In this document: positions 1 through 9,653 of the stretch, piece by piece
Layout: every line of letters begins with the position of its first letter
Numbering within the stretch: the first letter of the stretch is position 1
Assembly (NCBI GenBank): GCA_964563135.1
Contig: CAZLWV010000003.1
Location: 62,001 to 126,000 of the forward strand
Length of the DNA: 64,000 bases
Direction: 5' to 3'
Origin: JAAYAY01 sp964563135
Lineage (GTDB): Bacteria > Planctomycetota > Planctomycetia > Pirellulales > Thermoguttaceae
Position numbers and translations under genes: made by a program
The notes under the pieces: generated by a model
What the model saw: only the letters and a program-made list of their open reading frames with translations
The model's database searches: none
Told to the model about the DNA's origin: nothing

Positions 1-2
1 TC

Positions 3-947
<945 letters not shown>

Positions 948-980
948 GAGCCGATTGCCCCCTCCAACGCGGTATTTCGC

Positions 981-1025
981 GAGACGCCCTCGGATCCCCA
1001 ATCCGGGTGGCGTCTCTTGTTTTCC
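981..1025 (+). terminator. Intrinsic terminator after clpC
   Basis: GAGACGCC and GGCGTCTC form a perfect 8-bp outer stem, extended by CGGAT/ATCCG around a short loop, and are followed by TTGTTTT. It lies 34 bp after the clpC stop, where a factor-independent terminator is expected. Confidence 0.85.
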
Positions 1026-1292
1026 CGCATGTCCCTCTCGGGAGGGTCGATCCTTCTTCTCCATACCCCCAAGTCAGCTTGACCGGCAAACTTCTCTCAA
1101 GCCATAGACTTTTCCCGACGAAATTACCTACTGCGTTACTCTGTCCGGCAGCCGCGCAAGCACCGCGGTCACGGGCTCCAGACCGATGCCCGGCAAGTAC
1201 TCCCCTTCTGCCGGGCAATGAGCACGATAGCCGTCCGTTTTGCGGCGGCAAGGTATGTCACCCAACAGGGATTGTTCTGGTTTTCTCGCAAC

Positions 1293-2180
1293 ATGGCAAC
1301 GGACGCCAATTCCCCCACCTGGAAGCCCGTCGAAGGCCACGGTATTGCCGCCCGTTTGATGAACTGGGCCGCGAACTGGATCGCCGACCTGGGTGAAAAC
1401 GTCGACGGGGCCATCGTGGCTCTCGGCGACATCGCCCATTTCACCTTCTCGACCGTCTGGTGGCTGCTCGTGCGGCGTCCCTATCGAGGAACCCTCCTGC
1501 CCAACTTCTACCAGATTGGCGTGCTCAGCCTGCCGGTGGTGGCGTTGACCGGCGTGTTCATCGGCATGGTACTGGCGGTGCAGAGCTACGCCCAGTTTCG
1601 CATGCTTGGCATGGAAACCCGCATGGGGGCGGTGATCAACATGGCCCTCGTGCGCGAACTCGGCCCCGTGCTGGCGGCCACGATGCTGGCGGGCCGGGTC
1701 GGCAGCGCCATGGCGGCCGAACTGGGAACCATGCGTGTCACCGAGCAGATCGACGCCCTGTCGGCCATGGGTGCCAATCCGATCCACTACCTGGTGGTGC
1801 CCAGGTTTCTGGCCTGCCTGATCCTCATCCCAGCCTTGACCACGACGGCGGATTTCATGGGGGTCGTTGGCGGTGCCTTCTACAGCATCGGGCTGCTGGG
1901 GATCGACCGCCACCATTACTGGGAGAACTCGCAGGCGTTCGTGGGAGTTTTCGACCTGTTCAGCGGGCTGTTCAAGAGTCTCTTCTTCGGCGCTGCGATC
2001 GCCCTGATCAGCTGCCACCGCGGGTTCTCCTGTGACCCCGGCGCGGAAGGCGTCGGAAAGGCAGCCACGAGTTCCTTCGTGCTCTCGTTTGTCGTTATCT
2101 TGTTCCTCGATCTGATCCTGGCCATCATTCTGGAGCAGGTGTACGGATTGATCTGGCCCGGCGGCGCGTCGCTGGTCTGA
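1293..2180 (+). CDS. mlaE: MlaE-type ABC transporter permease
   Basis: Inner-membrane permease of an MCE/Mla phospholipid transport system. It contains the family core: hydrophobic segments around VVALTGVFIGMVLAVQSY, then ALVRELGPVLAATMLAGRVGSAMAAELG and the conserved TEQIDALSAMGANPI stretch that contacts the ATPase. Several membrane spans follow up to the C-terminus. I chose the ATG at 1293 (MATDANSPTW); an in-frame ATG at 1218 would add 25 residues of atypical sequence. The ATPase and MCE genes follow in the same direction, so the three probably form one operon. A 169-bp gap with no recognisable gene separates it from mlaF. Confidence 0.9.
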   Translation: MATDANSPTWKPVEGHGIAARLMNWAANWIADLGENVDGAIVALGDIAHFTFSTVWWLLVRRPYRGTLLPNFYQIGVLSLPVVALTGVFIGMVLAVQSYAQFRMLGMETRMGAVINMALVRELGPVLAATMLAGRVGSAMAAELGTMRVTEQIDALSAMGANPIHYLVVPRFLACLILIPALTTTADFMGVVGGAFYSIGLLGIDRHHYWENSQAFVGVFDLFSGLFKSLFFGAAIALISCHRGFSCDPGAEGVGKAATSSFVLSFVVILFLDLILAIILEQVYGLIWPGGASLV

Positions 2181-2349
2181 AGAATCCCGGCACCACATCG
2201 GAGGATTTGTCGGATTTGGACGGGATAGAACATGGGCCGGTTCTGCTGGCGGCGCCGGGTGCGGCACGGCAGCGGCAAGGAAGACCGCCCTGACGAGAAA
2301 GCGAACCTGGCGGATATCGGCTTCTGTAAGCGGATCGCAGAAAAGAGTC

Positions 2350-3183
2350 ATGTCACTTTACACAGTCCCGCGAAACGACGACTCACAACCGCTGATCCGC
2401 TTGCGCGATTTGGACGTTCATTTCGGGCAGCTCGGAGTACTGCGCGACATCAACTTGGACGTGCCCCGCGGCCAGACGCTTGCGGTCATCGGTGAAAGCG
2501 GCTGCGGGAAGACCGTGCTGCTCAAGACGATCATCGGGTTGGTTCGGCCTTCCGCGGGAACAGCATCATTCGACGGGCACGACCTGGCCACACTGAATCC
2601 CGACGAACTGGCAACGGCACGGAGGCGATTCGGGTTCGTCTTCCAGCAGGCAGCCCTGTTCGACAGCCTTACGATTGGCCAGAACGTGGCCTTTCCGCTT
2701 CGCCGCCACTCGGACTACACGGAAGAAGAGATCCGCGAGATTGTTGTCACTCGGCTCGCCGAGGTAGGCCTCCCTGCAAGTGTCGTTCGCAAGAAGCCCG
2801 CCGAGCTCTCCGGAGGCATGCGAAAGCGTGTCGGCCTGGCGCGGGCCCTTGCCATGGAGCCGGAGGTAGTGCTCTACGACGAGCCGACCACCGGCCTGGA
2901 TCCGATCATGAGCGACGTGATCAACGAGCTGATCCTCAACACTCGCCGCCATCATCCGGTCGCGGGAATCGTTGTCACGCACGACATGCGCACCGCACAG
3001 AAGGTGGCCGACCGCATCGTCATGCTGTATCCGCTCGCGCGCCTGCAGCCCCATGAGCCGCAGATGCTGTACGACGGATCGCCGCAGGATATCGAAGACT
3101 CGCCGGATCCGCGCGTTTCGCAGTTCGTACGCGGTGAAGCGCGAGAGCGACTTATGGAATTGAGGCCCCAGAACGGGAGCTAG
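2350..3183 (+). CDS. mlaF: MlaF-type ABC transporter ATP-binding protein
   Basis: ATPase that powers the MlaE permease. The domain is complete: Walker A GESGCGKT (residues 48-55), Q-loop FVFQQ (~97-100), signature LSGGM (153-157), Walker B VVLYDEPT (173-180) and H-loop VVTHDM. The LSGGMRKRVGLARA signature is typical of Mla ATPases. Length (277 aa) is normal. Its stop is 3 bp before the mlaD start, so the two are probably translationally coupled. The order permease-ATPase-MCE protein is the usual one. Confidence 0.92.
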   Translation: MSLYTVPRNDDSQPLIRLRDLDVHFGQLGVLRDINLDVPRGQTLAVIGESGCGKTVLLKTIIGLVRPSAGTASFDGHDLATLNPDELATARRRFGFVFQQAALFDSLTIGQNVAFPLRRHSDYTEEEIREIVVTRLAEVGLPASVVRKKPAELSGGMRKRVGLARALAMEPEVVLYDEPTTGLDPIMSDVINELILNTRRHHPVAGIVVTHDMRTAQKVADRIVMLYPLARLQPHEPQMLYDGSPQDIEDSPDPRVSQFVRGEARERLMELRPQNGS

Positions 3184-3186
3184 GTC

Positions 3187-4323
3187 ATGGAAGACCGTGT
3201 GATGCAATGGCGAATCGGCATGGTGGTTCTGTTCGCCACCATGGCCACAACCGTACTGACCCTGGCGTTTGCGCAGAAGGATTCCTTCTTCAGCCTGCAG
3301 CGGATCTGGAGACCGAACTATCGCGTCGCGATCCGGTTCCCCGAGGCGCCGGGAGTCACCGATGCCTCCCCCGTCCGTAAGAGCGGCATCCTCATCGGGC
3401 GGGTCGTGAACGTGGAACTGCTCGACGAGGGCGCCGCCCTGGTGACGGCTGAAATCGACCGCGACCGTAGGCTGTTCAACGACGAAGTCTGCCGCATCAA
3501 CCGCACGCTGTTCGGCGACTCGATCCTGGAGTTCGTCAAGGTTCGGAATTGGAAGGGCACTAAACAGGAAATCGATGTCAGCGTGATGCAGGACGGGATC
3601 GTCGCCCCGGATCCGATCCAGGTCGTCGGCAATCTGGAGGCGAATCTCTCCAGCGCCATCGATTCCGTTGGAACCACGAGCGATCGAATCGGGGGCTTCA
3701 TCAACAAACTCGACTACCTCATGGGCACCGACGACGAGATCAAGGACCGCAAGGACAAGATGAGCCGGATCATCGACAAGACCGCGGAGACCGCCGAAGC
3801 CATCACCCGGCTGGCCGACACGGCAAACGAGCTGATCGGCGATCCGGTCGTCCGCGAGGAGCTCAAAGCCACCCTTCAGCAGATGCCGGAACTCATGCAG
3901 GAAACCCGGCAGGCCATCGGACGCATGAACCAGTCGATGGACCTGGTCGACAAGAATCTCACCAACGTCCAGGAGTTCACCGCGATCCTCGGCAAGCAAG
4001 GGGGCGAAACCCTCATCCGACTCAACGAGAGCGTCGACAAGCTCGACCGGCTCATGAGCGAGGCCCTGATCTTCAGCCAGAGCCTGAATGATTCCAAGGG
4101 AACAATCGGCCAGTTGGTTCACAACCCCGAACTCTACCACAGCGTGAACCGGGCGGTGAAGAACATCGAAGAACTCACCCAGGAACTGCGCCCGATCGTC
4201 AACGACGCGAGGATCTTCTCCGACAAGATCGCACGCCACCCGGAACTCCTGGGGGTCCGCGGCGCGATCAAGCCGGAAGAAGGCACAAAGAGCCTGCCCC
4301 CCGTGGGAATCCTGCGGCGATAG
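3187..4323 (+). CDS. mlaD: MlaD-type MCE domain protein
   Basis: Membrane-anchored lipid-binding component of the Mla system. It has one N-terminal membrane span (about residues 9-28) and then an MCE domain (about 40-130) with the family signature VRKSGILIGRVVNVEL. The remaining ~230 residues are mostly helical and rich in charged heptad-like stretches (for example KDKMSRIIDKTAETAEAITR), which suggests a long coiled coil reaching across the periplasm. E. coli MlaD is about 180 aa, so at 378 aa this resembles longer mycobacterial or chloroplast-type MCE proteins. An internal ATG at 3202 is an alternative start. No mlaB or mlaC homologue is next to it. It ends one base from the convergent PEGA gene. 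Confidence 0.87.
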   Translation: MEDRVMQWRIGMVVLFATMATTVLTLAFAQKDSFFSLQRIWRPNYRVAIRFPEAPGVTDASPVRKSGILIGRVVNVELLDEGAALVTAEIDRDRRLFNDEVCRINRTLFGDSILEFVKVRNWKGTKQEIDVSVMQDGIVAPDPIQVVGNLEANLSSAIDSVGTTSDRIGGFINKLDYLMGTDDEIKDRKDKMSRIIDKTAETAEAITRLADTANELIGDPVVREELKATLQQMPELMQETRQAIGRMNQSMDLVDKNLTNVQEFTAILGKQGGETLIRLNESVDKLDRLMSEALIFSQSLNDSKGTIGQLVHNPELYHSVNRAVKNIEELTQELRPIVNDARIFSDKIARHPELLGVRGAIKPEEGTKSLPPVGILRR

Positions 4324-4324
4324 T

Positions 4325-4993
4325 TCAGCGGATGGGCAGCCCGCCCTGTGGCAGCGTCTGCTGCCCCGGCGGCAGATACGGCCCCGTCGAAGGAGCGAAG
4401 GCGCCGGGTGGCGGCTGGATTGCGGGCGTCCCCGTACCCGTCTGTGGCGGATAGGAGTAACCGCTCGCAGGTGGGCTGGGAATCGACTCGGCCGCTGCTG
4501 GATACCCCCGACCGCCATATGCCGGCACCGCCTGGGGTTGGATGGCCGGCGCAGGGACCGGCGACGTTGCCCGCGTCCTCAGATCCTCGGCTCGCGCCCG
4601 CAATTGATCGGGTGGAACCACCCGCTGCGGAACCAGTTGGTAGTTGAGTGTCCGGTGGTCCTGAATCTCCGTGGGAACCAGTGTCTCGGCAACGAAATCG
4701 ATGGGTGGAATCTCGTACCAGGGAGTCGGAATCGGCTGCTCCACCGTGAGTGTCTCGTAGCCGTCTTTGACAATCCGGATCTTCCGGGTCCCGTAGTGCA
4801 CGAAATTCGTCGAGACGGGCGTGGTTCCGATCTGATAATCGTCGACAAACACCACCGCCCCGGGCGGATTGGTGCGAATCGTCATCCGCCGCCGAACGCA
4901 ACCGCTCAGGCAGACCAGACAGACGATCAGCACCATCAGCTTCGCGGCAATGTGCCAGAACACGGGTTGGTGATCGATTCTCGTCCGGATCAT
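4325..4993 (-). CDS. PEGA domain lipoprotein with Pro-rich tail
   Basis: Putative envelope lipoprotein of unknown role. The ATG at 4993 gives a signal peptide ending in the lipobox LSGC (Cys at about residue 28). A PEGA domain follows (about residues 33-80), recognisable by NPPGAVVFVDD, IGTTPVSTNF and IRIVKDGYETLTVE. The last ~100 residues are rich in Pro, Gly, Gln and Tyr and look disordered. PEGA domains are usually surface or periplasmic; they take their name from the P-E-G-A motif, represented here by PPGA. Upstream in-frame codons up to 5209 lack a plausible start. It is divergent from the PP2C gene and abuts mlaD tail to tail. Confidence 0.8.
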   Translation of the reverse strand: MIRTRIDHQPVFWHIAAKLMVLIVCLVCLSGCVRRRMTIRTNPPGAVVFVDDYQIGTTPVSTNFVHYGTRKIRIVKDGYETLTVEQPIPTPWYEIPPIDFVAETLVPTEIQDHRTLNYQLVPQRVVPPDQLRARAEDLRTRATSPVPAPAIQPQAVPAYGGRGYPAAAESIPSPPASGYSYPPQTGTGTPAIQPPPGAFAPSTGPYLPPGQQTLPQGGLPIR

Positions 4994-5254
4994 GGTCGGG
5001 GGAGTATAGAGATCCCTACGCAGGCACGCCAGATCGAAATCAAGCCGGTCAAAGCGTGGTCCGATATTCCCGAATAGGCCGATCGAACGACTACGGTACG
5101 CTTGCCGCTCTCCGCAAATACCTCTCCGGGGTGGAGTCAGGTCTGGTTGGGGCGTGCCTCCAACGCTAAAATGGAGTTTTGTAGCCTCTCTCTCGGCCAC
5201 GGGCCACAATCGGAACAGGGCATTCCCTCCTTAATGCCAGTTTTGGCGTCAAGC

Positions 5255-6565
5255 ATGGATCGGCAACCCGGCATCTGGGATCATTGTCTGGAGCAGGCAT
5301 CAGCCACCGACATTGGCATGCGCCGGTCGAACAATCAGGACTCCCTGGCGGTGGCGATAGCCGGAAGCCAGGAGCGTTTTGACACCCGGGGGCACGTGTT
5401 TGTGGTCGCCGATGGGATGGGGGCGCATGCGGCGGGCGAGTTGGCCAGCAAACTGGCCACGGATTTCATACCCCTTACCTACAACAAGCTTCTCGATCTT
5501 TCTCCCCCGGACGCCCTCCTGGAAGCGGTCCGGCAGGCGAACCGCCATATCAACGCCCGAGGCGAAGCCGACCCGAGTTTTCGCGGGATGGGGACGACGG
5601 TCGACACGCTCGTGGTTCTACCGCAAGGCGCCCTGGTCGGCCACGTGGGAGACAGCCGCGTCTACCGCCTTCGCGACGAGTGCCTGGAGCAGTTGACCTT
5701 CGATCATAGTCTTGTCTGGGAAATGCAGGCAGCCGGCCACCTGCCGGAGAAGGAAGAGGATATTCCTTCCTTCATCCCCCGCAATGTGATCACGCGGTCG
5801 ATGGGCCCGAATCCCGAGGTCCAGGTCGACATCGAGGGGCCGTTTCCGATCCAGCTGGGAGACACCTTTCTGCTCTGCAGCGACGGACTCACCGGCAGGG
5901 TGAACGACACCGAGATCGGGCAGATCCTGACGTGCCTTCCGCCGGCCGAAGCCGTTCCGGCCTTGATTCACCTGGCCAATCTGCGCGGCGGTCCGGATAA
6001 TATCACCGCCGTGGTGGCGAGGATCACCGCCCCCCAGCGTCTGGAAGACAATGGGCGGCCGTACCAGGCCTTCGAAAACGGCAACCACAAGCCGCGTTCC
6101 GTTCACGTCCTGGTCTGGACGCTGCTCGGGATGCTCGTGTTGGGGGCGATCCTGTGCGGCATGCTGATCCAGTGGCTTGCAGCCGGCATCTGCCTGACGG
6201 CGGCGGCGATCGGCGCAGCGGCTGCCTTGGTTTACCGCTACACGAGTCCCGGAACGAGTTACTTCGACAGCCGTCCTCGCGGCAAAGGCCCCTATCGTCA
6301 GACCCTGTGCTCGCCCGACATGAAGTTCGTCGGCTTGGCCAAGGACCTGGCCAACCAGTTGTTCGAAGCCGCCGAGAAGGAAGACTGGAAGATCCCGTGG
6401 GAGCCCTACCACGAGCATCGCAAGGCCGCCGCCGCAGCCGTCACCGCAGGCGACATGATGGAAGCCGGGCGCGAGTTCTTCCGGGCCGTCATCTACATGA
6501 TGGGCCAGCTCAAACGCCAGAAAGATGTCGGCAAAGACGCCGACCGCGCCGCAGGTTTGTTCTGA
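5255..6565 (+). CDS. PP2C-family protein Ser/Thr phosphatase with membrane segment
   Basis: Metal-dependent phosphatase that probably opposes Ser/Thr kinases such as those encoded later in the window. PP2C motifs are present in order: ATDIGMRRSNNQDS (metal-binding Asp about residue 29), VVADGMGAH (Asp about 53), GHVGDSRVYRL, LLCSDGLTG and GGPDNITAVVA. After the domain (about residues 15-255) come two adjacent hydrophobic segments (LVWTLLGMLVLGAILCGM and a second), then a soluble ~100-residue C-terminal region ending KDADRAAGLF. I chose the ATG at 5255 because the PP2C domain begins soon after; 5234 and 5171 are alternatives. I see no clear ribosome-binding site. The next gene is convergent. 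Confidence 0.88.
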   Translation: MDRQPGIWDHCLEQASATDIGMRRSNNQDSLAVAIAGSQERFDTRGHVFVVADGMGAHAAGELASKLATDFIPLTYNKLLDLSPPDALLEAVRQANRHINARGEADPSFRGMGTTVDTLVVLPQGALVGHVGDSRVYRLRDECLEQLTFDHSLVWEMQAAGHLPEKEEDIPSFIPRNVITRSMGPNPEVQVDIEGPFPIQLGDTFLLCSDGLTGRVNDTEIGQILTCLPPAEAVPALIHLANLRGGPDNITAVVARITAPQRLEDNGRPYQAFENGNHKPRSVHVLVWTLLGMLVLGAILCGMLIQWLAAGICLTAAAIGAAAALVYRYTSPGTSYFDSRPRGKGPYRQTLCSPDMKFVGLAKDLANQLFEAAEKEDWKIPWEPYHEHRKAAAAAVTAGDMMEAGREFFRAVIYMMGQLKRQKDVGKDADRAAGLF

Positions 6566-6624
6566 ACCGATACGGCGTTCACCGCGGGCTGCCAGCCGGC
6601 GTGAGAGACTCACTATCTATTGAT

Positions 6625-7074
6625 TCAGAGCAAGTGTCGGATCGAGACCAACTCGTCCCATTTCTGCTGGAAATACTCCGCCACCAAGCGTCGGTGACAA
6701 TGGTCTGGTTCGTCCTCGCTGCACAGCAGACATCCTTGATGGATGAGTTCTTTGGGAATCGTCGATTCGATCCGCCTTTCCTCCATCAGCCGCAGAAAAG
6801 AATCCGCATACACGTCCCAGTCGCCTCCATTCTTCTTGAAAGCGTCGAGGATTTCCTTGGTCGGAGCCAGTTCCGGAAGGTGAACGTAGTCCATATTGCA
6901 GAGCTGGCGCGCGAAGAATTCGAGGTCTTCACGCTTGGCAAAGCCCGCCAACTGAGACACGTTGTTCAGACGCACGTCGACGATTCGCTTCGCACTCGAC
7001 GACCGGAGAAGTCCGAAGAATCGCTCGGCCGATTTCCGAGTGAACCCGATGGTGAACACCTCGATGTCAGGCAT
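6625..7074 (-). CDS. DUF488 family protein (short paralogue)
   Basis: Protein of unknown biochemical function, 149 aa. The N-terminus VFTIGFTRKSAERFF followed by RIVDVRLNN, and the C-terminal Cys-Glu...Cys-His-Arg signature (LLCSEDEPDHCHRRLVAEYF), are the conserved blocks of DUF488. It starts inside the last codons of the upstream DUF488 gene (8-bp overlap), so the two are almost certainly co-translated. The two paralogues differ clearly (RLNNVSQLAGF here, RSSPYSRYSPQY in the neighbour), which suggests two subunits with separate roles rather than a recent duplication. The same-strand dual-OB protein and thyX lie upstream. Confidence 0.85.
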   Translation of the reverse strand: MPDIEVFTIGFTRKSAERFFGLLRSSSAKRIVDVRLNNVSQLAGFAKREDLEFFARQLCNMDYVHLPELAPTKEILDAFKKNGGDWDVYADSFLRLMEERRIESTIPKELIHQGCLLCSEDEPDHCHRRLVAEYFQQKWDELVSIRHLL

Positions 7075-7672
7075 ACGGGGCGGGTTCCTCATAGGCGATG
7101 TGGGCCGCGCGCTTCTGATAGGCTTCATCGAGGCGCTGCTGGCGGGTAAAGAACAGATTTTGCTCCTGGAGGTTGCACTCGACGAGCAGCCTCTGCTCCG
7201 CTTCCGATTGGGTTTCCAGGCTGCCGTCGGAAAGAATGTGCAGGATTTCTCCCACGAGCCCCTTGATGTGGCGCCCAATGAGAATGGTTCGGTGGCAGAT
7301 CAAGGGGTCTTTCTCGGCGCAAAGCATGGCCACTTTGCGGCCCGACGCGATGTCGAGGAGTCGAGCGATTCCTCGCTGAAAGGCGTCTGTTCTTGGGACC
7401 TGATCGTAGTCGACCTTGCCGTCGAAGTAACACTCCGCCTCGTGGCGTCTCGCTCCCAATTCCGCGCCCAGGAAGACGTAGTCAATCCCACACTGCTGAA
7501 GGCCGCATTCGAACGCCGGTTGCGAATACTGCGGGCTGTATCGGCTGTACGGCGACGAACGCACGTCGGCGACGGTCCGAATGCCGTGTCGCTGGAGCAG
7601 ATCCAAGAACCCATCGATGGGATGATTGGAGTGGCCAATCGAAAACAGGACTGATGCCTTCGCAAGACACAT
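7067..7672 (-). CDS. DUF488 family protein (long paralogue)
   Basis: Protein of unknown biochemical function, 201 aa. It shows FSIGHSNHPIDGFLDLL, then VADVRSSPYSRYSPQYS, and the DUF488 C-terminal signature MLCAEKDPLICHRTILIGRHI with conserved Cys-Glu and Cys-His-Arg. The ~50 residues after this signature (SEAEQRLLVECNLQEQNLFF) are helical and absent from the short paralogue. Its start is 39 bp downstream of the dual-OB gene and its end overlaps the next DUF488 gene. The conserved Cys, His and Arg suggest an enzyme active site; that is inference. Confidence 0.85.
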   Translation of the reverse strand: MCLAKASVLFSIGHSNHPIDGFLDLLQRHGIRTVADVRSSPYSRYSPQYSQPAFECGLQQCGIDYVFLGAELGARRHEAECYFDGKVDYDQVPRTDAFQRGIARLLDIASGRKVAMLCAEKDPLICHRTILIGRHIKGLVGEILHILSDGSLETQSEAEQRLLVECNLQEQNLFFTRQQRLDEAYQKRAAHIAYEEPAPYA

Positions 7673-7711
7673 AAGCCCACCGAACGTCCAAGTCGAAATC
7701 CGGATCAGTTT

Positions 7712-8419
7712 CTACGAATGACTGCGAATGCCCTTGTGGCATTCCGGAAATGTGTAAATGCCGTTTACCTGGAGCCAATAGCCGTCGCTTCCATCGGGGG
7801 ATTGGTAACGTCTGCTCAGCCCCACTCGAATCAGCACTTCGTCCTGCAAACGAACCCACTTGGTGAGGGCACTCCATTGGCCGTGCTCGTGGTAGTTCAC
7901 GGCATAGTTGCAGAAGCCCAAATCCGTGATCGTGAAATACCTGAATCTGCGCCCTGATCGGTCTGTGAAGTTCAGCTTGACTTTGTCTGGATTGTACGAA
8001 TCCTCGACCATCTCAACAAGCCTTGGCGAGACGGAGATCGTGATGATCGATCGTTGGACAGCGTGCTCGTGCGGGATGAACTTCTGTTTTTCCGGCAGGG
8101 CAATCCCAAAGCCCGCTTCGAGACTGTCGAACAACCCGAATTCAAGCGCCCTTTTGAATTCCGAAGAAATGCACATACCCTCATGACTCAGGCGGCTGCA
8201 CCAATAGTCTTCCTGGTGGGGGGCTTGACGTCCCGGGGCGGTGGTGAAGTTGGCGCTCAGGACGGCACCAGGCAGGATATTCAACCGGCGGACCGTCTCG
8301 GTTTCCAGGTAGGGTGTAGGGCGGATACATTCGCCATTCTCTGGGTCGATCCCCGCGAGGCAGACAATTCCAGGATTCTTGAACCGAGTCAAATCGGTAA
8401 CGATAATGCGCCGCCGCAT
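7712..8419 (-). CDS. Putative dual-OB domain protein linked to DUF488 genes
   Basis: A 235-aa protein beginning MRRRIIVTDLTRFKNPGIVCLAGID. This N-terminus, followed by GECIRPTPYL and later the strand-rich segments TDRSGRRFRYFTITDLGFC and VLIRVGLSRRYQ, resembles a family I recall as dual-OB-fold proteins that accompany DUF488; no search was possible. The ATG at 8419 has GGAGA 8-12 bases upstream. It is the first gene of a three-gene minus-strand cluster with the two DUF488 genes, and lies 49 bp after thyX. The linkage suggests a nucleic-acid or nucleotide-binding partner of the DUF488 proteins. No catalytic motif is evident. Confidence 0.6.
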   Translation of the reverse strand: MRRRIIVTDLTRFKNPGIVCLAGIDPENGECIRPTPYLETETVRRLNILPGAVLSANFTTAPGRQAPHQEDYWCSRLSHEGMCISSEFKRALEFGLFDSLEAGFGIALPEKQKFIPHEHAVQRSIITISVSPRLVEMVEDSYNPDKVKLNFTDRSGRRFRYFTITDLGFCNYAVNYHEHGQWSALTKWVRLQDEVLIRVGLSRRYQSPDGSDGYWLQVNGIYTFPECHKGIRSHS

Positions 8420-8468
8420 GGAGAGGGTCTCCTGGCTGGTTGGGAAGTACCTCTGATCGAGTGTACCC

Positions 8469-9386
8469 TCAGCGCACGGCCTCGTCCACCACCAATCCCA
8501 GCCAGACCAGCTTCTCCCGGCACTCGTCCCGCTCCCGGCATCGCTGCAATTCGGCCCACGCCGGCGCTTGTGCGGCAAGAAAGTCCTCGTTGCTGGCAGG
8601 CAATTTGCCGGCCGCCGCCAGCCGCTGGATCACCTCCCGGTCGAGCCGCGAAAGCTGCACCGCTTCCATGCGGTAGTCGAGAAACGCCTCCCAGCAAAGC
8701 GGAAACAGGGCACGGACGATATCTTCGCCGATCGTCCGCGCATACTGGCGAATCTCCCACTGGGCATGTTCGTCCATCCGCAGATGCAGGAAATGCAGAA
8801 GATTATGGAGATCTATCTTCCAGTAGGCCTCTGTGTACGTCGATAGCGGGAGGTCCTTTCTCGCCTGCTCACGCGCCACGCCCAGTTCCAGACGCCGCTG
8901 GTAAATCTGACGGGCAAGTTGCTGCAATTCGGCCTCCGCCGCGGTCAACTCCGCCCCCACCTCGGTGGCCAATTGCCCCTCGCTTCCCTGGCGGTTCGAG
9001 GCAGCTTGTATCCGCCAGTCCTCCGACGTCGTCGACTGGCTCGCGTCGATCGCGATCGAGTAGCGCGTGCTGTACTCGTTCACCGACGCCGTCCGATGCC
9101 GGATCCACTGCCGCCAGCAGTCCATCGGCACGCGAACCAGGAGCTTGATCTCCGCCATCTCGAAAGGCGTCGTGTGCCGATGACGCATCAGGTAGCGGAT
9201 CAGGGTGCGATCGTCCGATACGCGGCGGGTCCCGTCGCCATAGCTCACTCGGGCTGCCTGAACAATCGACGAATCGTCGCCCATCGCGTCCACCAGGCAC
9301 ACGAATCCGTCATCCAGGACCGGGATCTTCTTCCATCGCAGTTCCGAGACCGTGGAAGCCGTTTTGGGCGATAAGGGCGTGGTCAT
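8469..9386 (-). CDS. thyX: FAD-dependent thymidylate synthase ThyX
   Basis: Makes dTMP from dUMP using methylenetetrahydrofolate and FAD, independent of ThyA. The diagnostic RHRX7S motif is present as RHRTASVNEYS (residues 96-106), preceded by RHRHTTPFEMAEIKLLVRVP. Later family blocks include LPLSTYTEAYWKIDLHNLLHFLHLR and QWEIRQYA. Length is 305 aa, slightly long because of a C-terminal extension after the conserved core. The ATG at 9386 with CAGGG just upstream fits best; longer in-frame starts give non-family sequence. It lies 49 bp upstream of the dual-OB gene and may be co-transcribed with it. Confidence 0.93.
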   Translation of the reverse strand: MTTPLSPKTASTVSELRWKKIPVLDDGFVCLVDAMGDDSSIVQAARVSYGDGTRRVSDDRTLIRYLMRHRHTTPFEMAEIKLLVRVPMDCWRQWIRHRTASVNEYSTRYSIAIDASQSTTSEDWRIQAASNRQGSEGQLATEVGAELTAAEAELQQLARQIYQRRLELGVAREQARKDLPLSTYTEAYWKIDLHNLLHFLHLRMDEHAQWEIRQYARTIGEDIVRALFPLCWEAFLDYRMEAVQLSRLDREVIQRLAAAGKLPASNEDFLAAQAPAWAELQRCRERDECREKLVWLGLVVDEAVR

Positions 9387-9653
9387 CCCTGAAAATTCTC
9401 GACGGGTTGAAAACGAGAAAGCCGAGCGATCACCGGCGCAATGCTGTATTCTACCGCACCTGACCGGCGGAGCCAGGAGGGACGGCCGGGCAGACAATAC
9501 CCCTTTCCACGCCGTTCTGCGACAACGGAAGGCAGGCCGCTGCCTCGGAAGCCTTTCCTGGGAACTCTCGAGCGCTCGGCCCCAGGGCCCACCCAGCCTG
9601 TCCCCTGACGGGCATTGCAGGGGAACTGGCAAAACTGAGCCGCCCGCCGTGGG

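Noticed and set aside
1128..2351. A 407-codon open frame opposite mlaE
   Set aside because: His/Gln/Arg-rich translation, typical of an antisense shadow.
2566..4518. A 650-codon open frame opposite mlaF and mlaD
   Set aside because: Composition artefact of the two real genes, which have clear ABC and MCE motifs.
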